From: Purpureocillium takamizusanense
Lineage: Eukaryota; Ascomycota; Sordariomycetes; Hypocreales; Ophiocordycipitaceae
Direction: 5' to 3'
DNA length: 64,000 nucleotides
Assembly: GCF_022605165.1 (NCBI RefSeq)
Contig: NC_063074.1
Location: forward strand, 957,501 to 1,021,500
In this document: piece by piece, positions 1 to 11,283 of the stretch
Layout: each line of letters begins with the position of its first letter
Numbering within the stretch: position 1 is the stretch's first letter
The notes under the pieces: model-generated
The model's database searches: none
Told to the model about the DNA's origin: nothing
The model's input: only the letters and a program-made list of their open reading frames with translations
Translations under genes and position numbers: made by a program

Positions 1-69
1 TCTTCACTATACTCTTGTAGCAGCCCAACGCCGTCCTCCAATCCCGACTGCTTCTGCGTTGAAAACACC

Positions 70-1800
70 ATGACCTCGCAGACGAATGACATCCTGCGGC
101 GGCAGAAGCCCACCGCAACCGCAGTGCAAGACGTGCGCGTCCAGGACGACAACCTCGTGTGGACGGATCCTTCGGATGGCGCGCAGCAGCATCAGGTCCG
201 CCTCGACCAGGTGCTCTTCACGCTGCCCGCCGCCCCGGAGGGCTCCATCATCGTGTGCCTTGTTGAGGATGACGACACCGCCGCCGCCGCTGCCGAGCAC
301 AAAAAGACGCAACCACCGTTCCGGCTCGTCGCCCTACGCGCGGACGGGGATGGTTCTCCCCTGACCGAGCAGCTCCTCCTGCGCGACGGCCGCGAGCGTG
401 TCGACGAGCTGCCGGCTCACCTGCGCCGCCGCAGAGACGATGATGGGAAAGACGCCAACGACGTGCGCGTGGTGGTGTCGACGGGCTCCGGGGTGGGCCA
501 TGCGGTGGCGTTTTGGGAGCAGGTGCTGCGTCCCCTTTTTACGCTCGTGGGTGAGGCACTTGGCCAGCGGGAGGAGGCGGCAGTGGGTGCGGATCCCAAG
601 GATGTCGTCGTGACCGAGGATGCGCACAGCGTGAGGCGCTTCGCCCGGGCTCTGAGCGAGAGGAGGAGCAAGGGGGAGAGGCAGGGAAGAGGCGAGGAGG
701 GTTCGTCGACGACGGTCATCCTGCTCAGCGGCGATGGTGGCGTGGCCGACCTCCTCAACGGCATCGGCGGCAGCAGCAGCAGCAGTGATGGCAGCACTGC
801 TGTTCCTGTTCCTCCTCCTGCCCCCCTCGTCGCCCTCCTCCCCCTGGGTACCGCCAACGCCCTCTTCCACTCCCTGCACAAGCCCGTCTCGACGGGCCCC
901 TCGCCCCTCGTCCTCGCCCTGCGCACGCTCTTCCTCGGCGCGCCCGCCGACCTGCCCGCCTTCCGCGCCTCCTTTTCCCCCGGCGCGCGCATCGTCTCGT
1001 ACGCCACATCGCCGACACCGCCGTCCGCCGAGGCCGGTGGCAAGGACAGCAATAATGACGCCGTCGAGTCGCTGTACGGCGCCATCGTCGCCAGCTACGG
1101 CTTCCACGCCAGCCTCGTCCACGAGAGCGACACGCCTGCGTACCGCGTCCACGGCAGTAAGCGCTTCGGCATGGTGGCGCAGGACCTCTTGCGCGAGTCG
1201 CATCCCTATCGCGCGCGCCTCTTCATCCGCCGACCGTCTGCGTCTGCGTCTGCGTCCTCCACTTCGGCCTCCGCTCCTAACGGCGCGCCACCGCCACCGC
1301 CAGCACCTGCATATGCATCAGCATCATCACCACCCCAGCAGCCGCTCGAGCCCTTCCCACCTGGCTCCAGCGACGGCGGCAACGGCGGCAACACGCATGC
1401 CTACGTCCTCGCCACCATGGTTTCCAACCTTGAGCGCACCTTTACCATCTCGCCCGCCAGTACGCCCCTCGACAACCGCCTGCGCCTCGTGCACTTTGGC
1501 CCTATCGGCGGGCCGCGCACCATGGAGGTCATGATGGCCGCATACGACGGCGGCGCGCACGTGGGCATGGCCTGGGACGACGACGACGATGACGGCGGCC
1601 ACCACCACCACCGCGTCGCCTACGAGGAGGTCGACGAGCTGCGCGTCGAGGTGCGCGAAGACGATGACGCCCGCTGGCGCGTGTTTTGCGTCGACGGCAC
1701 CATCGTGGAGGTGCCGCGCCGGGGACACATGGCCGTGGAGAAGGCAAAGCCCGGCCTGCTGCGCGTGCTCGTCGACCCGCGCGTGCAGGGACGACGGTGA
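70..1800 (+). CDS. DAGK-catalytic-domain protein (sphingoid long-chain-base kinase-like)
   Basis: Single-exon frame of 576 aa from an ATG in good context (ACACCATGACC) to TGA. The family phosphorylates diacylglycerol or sphingoid bases with ATP; the substrate here is inferred only at family level. Seen in the protein: a beta-strand start VRVVVSTGSGVGHAVAFW near residue 134, the nucleotide-binding glycine loop LLSGDGGVADLLNG near 218, and the second loop LLPLGTANALFHSL near 256. The usual form of the second loop is GTGNA; here it reads GTANA. A later block (YGAIVASYGFHASLVHESD, KRFGMVAQDLL) resembles the region after the catalytic loops in fungal members. Low-complexity inserts (poly-Ser from an AGC run, a Ser/Ala/Pro-rich stretch near 390-430, an acidic/His patch near 505) lengthen it. 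It converges on the ABCF gene 208 bases downstream. Confidence 0.8.
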   Translation: MTSQTNDILRRQKPTATAVQDVRVQDDNLVWTDPSDGAQQHQVRLDQVLFTLPAAPEGSIIVCLVEDDDTAAAAAEHKKTQPPFRLVALRADGDGSPLTEQLLLRDGRERVDELPAHLRRRRDDDGKDANDVRVVVSTGSGVGHAVAFWEQVLRPLFTLVGEALGQREEAAVGADPKDVVVTEDAHSVRRFARALSERRSKGERQGRGEEGSSTTVILLSGDGGVADLLNGIGGSSSSSDGSTAVPVPPPAPLVALLPLGTANALFHSLHKPVSTGPSPLVLALRTLFLGAPADLPAFRASFSPGARIVSYATSPTPPSAEAGGKDSNNDAVESLYGAIVASYGFHASLVHESDTPAYRVHGSKRFGMVAQDLLRESHPYRARLFIRRPSASASASSTSASAPNGAPPPPPAPAYASASSPPQQPLEPFPPGSSDGGNGGNTHAYVLATMVSNLERTFTISPASTPLDNRLRLVHFGPIGGPRTMEVMMAAYDGGAHVGMAWDDDDDDGGHHHHRVAYEEVDELRVEVREDDDARWRVFCVDGTIVEVPRRGHMAVEKAKPGLLRVLVDPRVQGRR

Positions 1801-2008
1801 GAGGGAGTGGCGTGTGTGTCACTGCTATATATGTTTTGCCTTGCATTCGCCCCCTCAAAGGGCGGGCGTTATGCGTGCTGCTACGTAGCCTAGACGTTGA
1901 TGATATCATGACCGATATGTCCTCCTCACTCTCTCCAACCAAAACCCTTTGGCCAGCCGCGTGAGTCGCGGCCTCCTCGTACAGGGCCCCCCAAAAAGGG
2001 TGGTGGCC

Positions 2009-4468
2009 TTATGCGTCCATGAGCTTCGACGCCCGCTTCTCCATCAGCTGCTCAAACTGGTCCACGCCATTGCTCAGCACGCTCATCTCCCCTCCCTTGA
2101 GCCTGTACACGACCCTCCGGCGCGGCGCCTCGTCGCCCTCGTCGCTGTCGGCGGCGCTCTCGTCCTCACCCTCGTCCATGTTCCCCTCGACGGCGCCGCG
2201 CATGAACCACCTGTCGTGGCTCACCAGCACCACGGCGCCGTCCCACTGGCTCAGCGCGACGCGCAGCGCCGTCACCGTCTCGTAGTCGAGGTGCGTCGTC
2301 ACCTCGTCCAGCACCAGGCAGTGCGGCCGCCGCCAGAACAGGCGCGCGAGCCCGCACCGCACGAGCTGCCCGCCCGAGAGCTTCGCCACGGGGACGTCGG
2401 ACGCGATGCGCCCCGGTAGGCCCAGCTCGCCGAGCAGCGCGCGGAGCTCGCCCTCGTTGAGCGCGCCGTCGACGTCCCGCGCCAGGAGCGACAGGGCCGT
2501 GAGGTCGGGCTCGTCGCGCCCGAGCGCCTTGAGGTCCTCGATGGCGTGCTGCGAGTAGTACCCGAGCTTCAGGCGCGGGTGCGTGGTGACGCTCCCCGCC
2601 GTCGGACGCGTCTCCCCGACCAGGAGCTTGATGAGGGTCGACTTGCCGGAGCCGTTGAGGCCCAGCACACCCACGCGGTCGCCCATGCCGACGGTGAGGC
2701 TGACGTCCTGGATGACCATGGGCGTCCTGGGCGAGTAGCGGTACGACGCCTTCTCCACGGACAGCAGCGACCCGGGGAAGCGCAGGTCTGGCGGTTCCGG
2801 CAGCGTGATGACGACGGGGCGCTCCTCGGGCGGGATCTCAATGTCCTCGCGGGACTTGAGAAAGAAGCCGTTGAGCTCCTTGTTGAGCTTGAAGCGGCCG
2901 CCCTTGGCGCCGACCTGCATGCCCCAGCGGTCGTCGAGCTTCTTCTGCCGCGACTTGGCCTGGCGGATCTTGTTTTGGTCGTCGTTGGCCTTGCCGGCCT
3001 TCATGTTCTGCTGGATCGTCTTCTCAATGTGCGCGCGCTGCTTGTTCTGCGCCTCCTTCATCTTGCGCAGCCACAGCTTGCGCTCCGCCTGCGACGACTC
3101 GTAGGTGGGCAGGTCGCCGTGGAAGTAGGTCAGCTGCTTGTCCTTGAGGATGAGCAGGTCGGTGCAGAGGCCGATGAAGTCGCGGTCGTGGGAGACGAGG
3201 ATCAGCGTGGGCGGCCGCTCCGTGTCCTCGAGGGAGCCCAGGTAGCGCTGCAGCCAGATGATGCCCAGGAGGTCGAGGAAGTTGGTCGGCTCGTCGAGGA
3301 TCAGGATGTCGGCGTCCTGGAGCAGCGCCGTGGCGAGCGCGGCGCGCATGTGCCAGCCTCCCGACATGCTGGCGATGGGCTTGGCCATGCGGTCCTCGGA
3401 GAAGCCCAGGCCGGTGAGGATCTTCTTGGCCTTGGTCTCGATCTGAGAGAGGCGCGCTGGCTCGACCTGGAGCTGGAGCTCGGCGAGCATGTCGGCGGCC
3501 TCTTGCGTCTCCGCCTGAAGGCTGTCTGACGAGACCTCCTCCCGGGGTTGCTCAAGCCTAGATTGGGGGTGGGGGGTGTATCAGCGTTGCCCTGTTGTGT
3601 CTAAAGAGTGCCATTTGCCTTGATGAGCACTCACTCTGCTTTAGAGTCGGCGACGACTTTTTCAAAGGCCACCAGGGCTTTCCGCGCCTGCATGCCCCGT
3701 GTGCCGCTGCGCAGCCGCGCCTCCTTGTCAAGCCGGAAGAGCCGCTTCTGGAGGCGCTCATGCTTGAGCGTCCTGAGAGCCCTCACCGGGCCAAAGGCAT
3801 CGGATGCATCGACGCCCTCGGAGAGAGCTGTTTTGGAATTAGCATTGTGTTTGAGGCATGGAATTGGTACGGGCGGCCGACTTTGGATCTCTTGCTCTAC
3901 TACGTCGCGCGAAGTGGCGCGGTCGACGACGAGCTCGAGGACGGTGGGCTCTTTCCCTGCCTTCTCGACACCGTCCTCGTCGATCAATCTCGACTGCTGC
4001 AGAATGGCGATCCTCGTGCCCTCGGGGATGCCCGGAATGAGCTTCTCGTGGATGGCTCGTAGCAGCGCTGGGGGGCAGTATGTCAGTTTGCTGGTTCAAG
4101 GAACGCGAGACAGGGGGGGGGGACGGACGCACTCGATTTACCAGTGCCGTTGCGGCCAACAAGGGCATATCTCTGGCCCTCTTTCAAGCGGAGCTTGGCA
4201 CCGCTGAGGATCTCGATGCCCTCGGCGCGAGCTTTCGACTTGCCCTTGGCCGAGGGGGCGGCGCCGCCCTTTTCGCTGGACGTGACGGTGATGCCGAGGC
4301 CGTCAACGTCGAGCTGCCATGGGCCAGCGATTAGCATTGGGGGTTTTTCTTCTTCTTCAAATGGTCCGGTAGGCTCACCTCGCGGTAGTTGGGCGAGTCG
4401 ATGTGAAAGCGAGTCTGCTTGGCCGTGCAGAGGATGGTGGCCACGGACTCGGCGGCCATGGACGTCAT
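2009..4468 (-). CDS. ABCF-family soluble ATPase (Gcn20/Arb1-like), four exons
   Basis: Exons on the minus strand: 4468-4379, 4313-4133, 4067-3635, 3557-2009; sum 2253 bases = 750 aa. Two ABC domains and no membrane segments, typical of ABCF proteins, which act on ribosomes or translation factors rather than transport. Domain 1: Walker A GRNGTGKST, which is split by the second intron (residues about 83-91), signature MSGGW near 298, Walker B DILILDEPTN near 316. A Lys/Arg-rich linker follows (KAGKANDDQNKIRQAKSRQ). Domain 2: Walker A GLNGSGKST near 534, LSGGQ near 628, Walker B LVLDEVTTHLD near 645. The start ATG at 4468 gives a short leader, MTSMAAESVATILC..., before the first ATPase, so it lacks the long N-terminal Gcn1-binding region of yeast Gcn20. 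An acidic insert (GEDESAADSDEGDE) precedes the C-terminus. Which ABCF subfamily it belongs to cannot be settled by eye. Confidence 0.9.
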
Positions 4469-5717
4469 TGCGTCGGTTGTTGCGTGTGCTGGTGATTTGT
4501 TGACGCACGAAGTGCCTCTCTTTGTCAGATTTTCTGCGGGTTGGTATAGTTAGGAGTGTGCGCGGGGCTGCTTCTCAGAGCTGGCCACTCGCGCAAGTCG
4601 AATCGGTGATGCTGGTGTCGGGAGGTGAGGTGAGGTGATGATGCTCAGGTCAGGCGAAGGAGGCGAGCATTTATTTCAAGCTCCCGTTGTGTTAGTCCAC
4701 TGGAGCGAGGCCGGGAGTGCCAAGACAGACAGCCCTACTTCGTATACTTGATGATGAGCAAAGATTAGGGCTAGGCGCTGCCAGTTTTGTTATGGAAAGC
4801 AGCCAGCTAGTCGCCATATCGCGACGGGGACGTGTCGTTGCCACAGGCGGGCCAACTAAAAAGGTGCAGTACGAAGCACCTACTGTAGGCTGGGTTTGGG
4901 GCCGTTTCGGCGAGGTGGACGCCAGGCCCGCGGTTGACGTCGTGTGCGGGACCCTCGGGGTACATGCAGGCGCGTGGGGTGGCCCTGCGCGTTGGAAGTC
5001 ACTGCAGTCAGAATTGCGGGGTGACTCACGCCGAACCCCGATTGGGAACTTACTTGTTTCTCTTTCTGTCCTGCAGCAACAGGAACGAACGAGCTGCATC
5101 ATTTGTGTGTCGCATCGCACCACGACGGGGGCCGCATAGATGGCGACGGTGGAAAAGATGGGGCATACGCAAGGGCAGTCAAGAAAATCAACACGCTCAC
5201 GATATACATGTTGAACAATTTTTACTTGTTCGCGTTTTTGCGACACATACTTGTTGCGACTGGGACAGCAAGCTGACGTCATTTCGTGGACTGAAGCGTG
5301 GCCCCCCGGGTAGCCAGCTTTTGTGTTATTCAGAGACCACTTACACCTTTCTCTTCCGAGTTTGATGCGAGACAACCAGGTTGCAACAGCACGATATGTA
5401 TACTAGTCACGATAGAGGCTACAAGATCACATTTCATTGAAGTTATAAAAGTCGACCTGGGCTAATTGGAGTAGACTCCCTATTTTTGCCTCGGCTCAGC
5501 GCCCGCAGACAAAAGATCCTACTTTCCGGCCACGATGGGCTTAGTTAGCCACCCGCACGCGCGCCCCTGAATCTCACTCACACTTGTTGACGCTGCTGCC
5601 CCTTCCCTCTGCTCCAGCTTAAATACCCCCCAGCTCCCCCAGCCGCCATCGCCGCCATTTCCCATCCCTCCTCCCGCCAACCAGGTTGAGGTGTAGCAGA
5701 ACCACAACATCTCCCCC
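4469..5717. other. Divergent intergenic region between the ABCF and ABCC genes
   Basis: About 1.25 kb between two divergent start codons, so it should hold both promoters. Open frames here (for example 4692-5375 minus) have no family motifs and mixed composition. A pyrimidine-rich stretch just before the ABCC start (about 5590-5690) looks like a fungal 5' leader. I see no RNA gene. Confidence 0.5.
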
Positions 5718-8700
5718 ATGAACGCATCGACACCACTCTGCGCGCCCACGGCCGACGCCGCCTTCGGTCCCGCCGTCGGCGCCCCCTGCCGCGACGGCTT
5801 CGACTTCACCCTCGTCTTCGAGCAGTCCATCTTTGTTCTCCTCCCCGCCGCGCTGCTCCTCGTCGCGGCGCCTCTGCGCCTCAGCCGACTCGTCAAGGCG
5901 CCCGTCTATGTCGGCGCGCCGAGGCTGCGCGTCTCCAAGCTGGTTAGTAACAGTTCGTTTGTTCCCTTAGCGACAACAACAACGACAACCCCCCCCCCCC
6001 CCAAAACCATTATCGGGGAGGGAGGGGGGGGGGGGGGGAGTTGTTTGTTTCCCCATCGCGCATGTACACCCCCCCAGAACCCCGATCGTCGATTAACGCG
6101 CAGCGCCCTCGTCATGTTCCGCCGCCTAGACAGCCGCTGGCCTGCTCGCGGCCCTCCAGCTCGCCCTCGCGGGCCTGTGGGCGTCCGCCCCTCCGTCCGC
6201 GCCGCGTGCCGTCCAGGCCGTCTCCGTCGCTGCTGCATGTGTGTCCATGGCCTCGAGCCTCGTGTCGTGTCTCGTGTCGTACTTTGAACACGCCCGCTCC
6301 CCGCGGCCGTCGTCGCTCCTGAATGTCTTCTTGCTCGTATCTCTGCTCCTAGACGCGGCCCTGCTCCGCACCCTGTGGCTGCTGTCCCCGCGGTCCGTCG
6401 TCGGCCCGGCTGTCCGGCCCGTCTTCACCGCGTGTTTTGCGGTCAAGGCGGCGCTGCTCGGGCTCGAGGCCGTCGGCAAGGCGCGCCACCTGTTGCCGTC
6501 GTCGTCGTCGTCGTCGTCGTCGTCCAATGGCGGTGCCGCCGCCGCCGCCGTGGGTCTCGGCCCCGAGCAGACGGCCGGCATCTACGCCCGGGCCGTTCTC
6601 GCCTGGGTCGCCCCACTTCTCCGAACCGGCTTCCGGCGCCTGCTCCGGCCCGACGACCTGTTCGTCCTCGACGAGCAAATGACCGCCGCGCACCTCAGCG
6701 AGCGGTTCCGGAGCGTCTGGGCGGCGCGCGGACCCGACGCAGGCAGCAACGCTTCTCGCAAGCACCGCCTCGTCGCCTCGTGTCTGCTCGCCCTGCGCTG
6801 GCCGCTGGCCGCCGTCGTCGCCCCGCGCCTCGTGCAGCTCGCCTTCACGATATGCCAGCCGCTCGTCCTCAACCGGCTCCTGCTCTTCCTCAACGACGAG
6901 GCGCAGCCAGACCGCGTCGGATACGGCCTGATCGGCGCCTACGGGCTCGTGTACGTCGGCATCGCCGTCTCCCAGGCCCTGTACTGGCACCGCAACGGCC
7001 GCTTCGTCACCATGCTGCGCGGCGTCCTCGTTTCCGCCGTCTTCGCCAAGGGTACCCAGGTCAGCGTCACGGCGGCGACGGATGACGCGGCGGCAGTCAC
7101 ACTCATGTCATCAGATGTAAGAAAGCGTGCCTTCACCTGGAACACACCTTAGCGCAACAAAGACCCGGCTGACAGCAGTGAGTTGTAGGTCGAGGTGATT
7201 GTGCGCGCTTTCAAAGAGATCAACGAGTTTTGGGCCAATTTCATTCAAATTGCCATTGCAACCTGGCTACTGAGCAACCAGATCGGGTATGCCTCTGCAG
7301 GGCCCATCATCGTATCCTTGGTCGCTCTTTTGGCCACCGTCGCCGTCTCGCCCATGGCCAAGAAGTATCGCGTCAGATGGCTCGAGAAAACACAAAAACG
7401 AGTGGGCAAGTACGGCCAGAACCAGACCTACCGCAATGCACTGACATCAAGCCAAGGAATCACATCCGCCATGATCGGGCACATCAAGGGCATCAAAATG
7501 CTGGGCCTCGCGCAGCAGCTCTCCACCACCATCGCCGCCCTGCGCGTGGAAGAAATCAAGGCCTCCAGGCCCTTCCGGGTCATTGGCAGCATCACTTCCG
7601 CAGTGGCCCAGGTCCCGCTGCTCCTCGCGCCGCCGGTCGCCTTTGCCATGTTTCAAGGCGTCGCGGCGCAGACGGGCGAGGTGCTGGACGCCACCAAGCT
7701 CTTCTCTGCGCTGTCCTTCATCATCCTGCTGGCGCAACCGCTCTTCTGGATGTTCGAGGTCGTGCTTGACCTGAGCGCGGCTTTTGGTGCCTTTGAGCGA
7801 ATACAAACGTTTCTCATCGAGCAGGCGCGTGCAGAGCATCGAGATGTTGGCGCGGCGCACATGGTGGGTGGGATGCTGCGAAAGCAAGGAAGCGACCAAA
7901 TCGAGATGCAACGGCTGCGCGGCGGCACAGCATCCATCGGGCTGTCGTCCAAGAATATTCAAGCTGCCGTGTCAGTTCACAACGCGAGCTTTGGCTGGGC
8001 CGCCAACAAGATGGTCCTCAATGGCCTCGACTTCAGCCTAGAGTGTGGACAGTTTGCTATAATTGTCGGGCCGGTCGCGTCTGGCAAGTCAACGCTTCTC
8101 AAGGGTCTTCTAGGGGAGGTGCCTACTACCAGTGGGAGCATCGCATTGCCTGCAGGCAGACTTTCGTGGTGCGATCAAACCCCCTGGATCCTGGTAGGCC
8201 CTTCCCGTAACAGCTTGTGCGTACACACAAAACTGATGTGCGCTGCCCAGAACCAGACCATCCGTGACAACATCATAGGCTACTCCCCTGCCGATGACGA
8301 CCTCCTGTACCAGGAGGTAATCAGAGCCTGCGAACTAGAGAAGGATCTGACCCAGCTCCCGCACGGCGACCTGACTGTGGTCGGAAGCAACGGCCTCGCA
8401 CTGAGCGGTGGCCAGAAGCAGCGAGTGGTCAGTCTGCATCCTCTCTCTTTCAAAGCACCAAGGACTTTGGTCTGCTCACCACGCATCACGTCAGACGCTT
8501 GCCAGGGCAGTATATTCGAGACCACAGATTGCCTTGTTCGACGACATCTTCAGCGGTCTCGACGGCCGCACGGCGGGGAGAATCTTCGCCAACTTGTTCA
8601 GTCGGACTGGCCTACTGAGGAAATGGGGCACGACGATTTTGCTTGCAACTCAATCAGGTCACACTCTCCCCCACACAACATGAACAGGAGGATCCTGTAG

Positions 8701-11210
8701 AAAGATATCAATTGACGGTGTGCTTTAGTAAACTTCTTGGAGTCTGCTGACTTGATCATCTCCTTGTCTCCAGAGGGCCGAGTCTCCGAGCAGGGGACAT
8801 TCGGCACCCTCAGCGTCGACAGCGGCTACGTCGCGAGCCTGCTCTCGACGAAGCCTGAGCCCCTCGCGCCCAGCATGTCCAACAACTCTGACGCTGCTGA
8901 AAGCACGGAGCCCGACGAAGCTAATAAAAAGACGGAGTACAAAACTAAGGCAGTCTCCGAACAGAGAGACGCGCGGAGACGGCTTGGCGATTCGACCGTG
9001 TACCGCTACTACTTTGGCAGCATAGGCGTCACGTTCCTCGTCGTTCTTGTCGCCCTCGAAATTGGCTGGGCCTTTCTCCAGAGCTTCCCTGGTGAGCCTT
9101 CTCTCTCTCTCTCTCTCATGACAACCTTGCCGTGCAAATAAATACTGTGTGTCTTTGCCACGGACTGACGTCTTGTTAGTTGTGTGGCTCAACTTCTGGG
9201 TCGAGGCCATGGCAGAGGGTCGGACGGGCTACTACCTCGGCATATACGCCGCGCTGCAGCTCATTGGCGTGATCTGGTTTGCGGCACTCATCTGGTGAGT
9301 ATGAGCAGTTACAAGGACCTAGAGAGAGACGTTTCCTCAGTGGCCCTTCCGGCAGGTTCGTGCTCGTCTTGGTCGCGGCCAAGTCGGGAGTGTCGCTTCA
9401 TCATCGTCTCCTTCACACCGTCGCCCGGTGAGCATCTTCCGATACCACTGTCACACGCCCTCGAGCACGCGGCTCACATTTAGCAGAGCACCGCTCTCTC
9501 TATTTACAAGCACGGATCTCGGATCCATCACCACACGGTATAGTACCGGGAAATGGAGTTCCCTGGCGCGGCGTTCTGGCAAGACTCTTCTAACGCTGGG
9601 TATATATAGGTTTTCGCAAGACATCGGCATGGTAGACAACAACCTCCCTCTGGCCCTCGTAGTAACCCTCGCAAGTAAGCATGTTCGCCCCCCCTCTTCA
9701 GCCGCTGAGAAAATTCCCACTCTTCGTCGCGCGGGGCACTTGCTCATCATCCGCACACTCAAGGCTTCTTCGTGGTCCTCGCCAGGGCCGGCCTCCTCGC
9801 CGCCTCGTCCTACTACGTCGCCATCAGCTTCCCCTTCCTCGGCGTCCTCTACTTCTACCTGCAGCGCGGCTACCTGCGCACCTCGCGGCAGCTGCGCTTC
9901 CTGGACCTCGAGCAAAAGGCCCCGCTGTACACGCAGTTCCTCGAGACCCTCGCCGGGCTCGCCACGCTGCGCGCCTTCGGCTGGTCCGGTGCCGCCGTCG
10001 CGCGCAACCACGCCCTCGTCGACGCCTCGCAGCGGCCCTTTTACCTCCTCGTCATGGTGCAGCGTTGGCTCGTCCTCGTGCTCGACCTCGTCACCGCCGC
10101 GCTCGCGCTCCTCGTCGTGGGCTTCGCCGTGCGCCTGCGCGGATCCGTCTCCGTGGGGCTGACGGGCGTGTCGCTCGTCCAGCTCATCTCCCTCAGCGAG
10201 ACGCTCAACATGCTCATCCAGTTCTGGACCTCCATAGAGACCTCCATCGGTGCGGTGGCCCGCATCAAGCAGTTCGCCGAGGACACGCCCGAGGAGAGCT
10301 CTCCGGGGGAGAACCTCGAGCCCCCCGAGGCGTGGCCGGCAAGGGGCCATGTCGTCATTTCCAATCTCTCAGCTTCGTACGAGACTGATGCCGATGTACA
10401 GGCGTTGAGTGATGTCAGTCTAGAGATTCTCGCCGGCGAAAAGGTAGCCATCTGTGGACGAACAGGGAGGTGAGCGACATCGGGCCGCGAACGCACGCGT
10501 TACTTAGACGGTCCCTGTTGGCTGACTGCTCTCACTCTCCGCAGCGGCAAGTCCTCACTCCTACTCGTCATCCTCCGCCTCCTTGACCCCTGCCACGGGA
10601 GCATCACCATCGACTCCCAGCCGCTGGCCCGCATCCCGCGCGACACGGTCCGCACGCGCCTCATCACCGTCGCCCAGGACCAGTTCGTCCTCCCCGGCAC
10701 TGTGCGGCACAACATCGACCCCCTCAGCAAGTACAGCGACGACGCCATCTCGGCCGCCCTCTCCGCCGTGGCGCTCTCGCACGTCGTCGAGGAGCGCGGC
10801 GGGCTCGACGCGCCCTTTGGCGAGGACGTCTTCAGCCATGGGCAGAGGCAGCTTTTCTTCGTGGCGCGCGCTGTGCTGAGGAAGAAGGTGGGCAGGCTGG
10901 TCTTGCTGGACGAGGCGATGAGCAGGCAGGCCGGGATTCCATGACCCTTTTTAGGATGAGAGTGAGATGCTAATTTTCTTGTAGTGTCGATCGAAACACG
11001 GAGCGGAGGGTGCGTCAAGTCATTGACGCCGAGTTTGAGAAGCATACGGTGCTATCCATTGCGCACCGGCTGGACTCCGTCATGGACTATGACCGCATCA
11101 TTCTACTGGATCATGGCCGCGTTGTTGAGACGGGCAACCCAAGGAAGCTTCTTCAGTCTGAGAGCAGGTTCAAGGCCCTTTGGCAAGCCAGTCAGCGACA
11201 CGCCGCCTAA
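5718..11210 (+). CDS. ABCC (MRP-type) full-length ABC transporter, 13 exons
   Basis: Exons: 5718-5942, 6130-7116, 7189-8193, 8251-8427, 8495-8657, 8729-9091, 9180-9294, 9356-9427, 9487-9537, 9610-9674, 9764-10469, 10545-10925, 10985-11210; sum 4536 bases = 1511 aa, a normal ABCC length. Order: N-terminal TMD0 (about 1-200), TMD1, NBD1, TMD2, NBD2. NBD1: Walker A GPVASGKST near 698, signature LSGGQKQRV near 790, Walker B IALFDD near 810 with Asp in place of the catalytic Glu, the usual ABCC asymmetry. TMD2 carries the family motif RFSQDIGMVDN. NBD2: Walker A GRTGSGKSS near 1306 (split by an intron), signature FSHGQRQ near 1405, Walker B VLLDEA near 1428 with Glu. ABCC pumps export conjugates and drugs at the plasma or vacuolar membrane; the substrate is not predictable. 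Exon 12 appears to end at a GC donor. A TCG microsatellite (6498-6523) encodes poly-Ser in TMD0. Confidence 0.93.
5985..6045. repeat. Intronic C14/G15 inverted repeat
   Basis: Inside ABCC intron 1, a run of 14 C (5989-6002) preceded by CAAC is followed about 20 bases later by a run of 15 G (6024-6038) and then AGTTG. The arms are complementary apart from one bulged A, so the pre-mRNA could fold into a very stable hairpin. The G run alone could form a quadruplex. Confidence 0.8.
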
Positions 11211-11283
11211 CGCGGCGGCGCACGGCAGTTGTGCCAACGGACATGTAACAGGATAACGCAGTATTCACTACACGTTGTGGATT

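Noticed and set aside
334..1203. 289-codon minus-strand frame opposite the lipid-kinase-like gene
   Set aside because: It mirrors a GC-rich real gene on the other strand and has no motifs of its own.
2546..3529. 327-codon plus-strand frame
   Set aside because: Antisense shadow of the ABCF gene; Leu/Val/Arg-rich with no family features.
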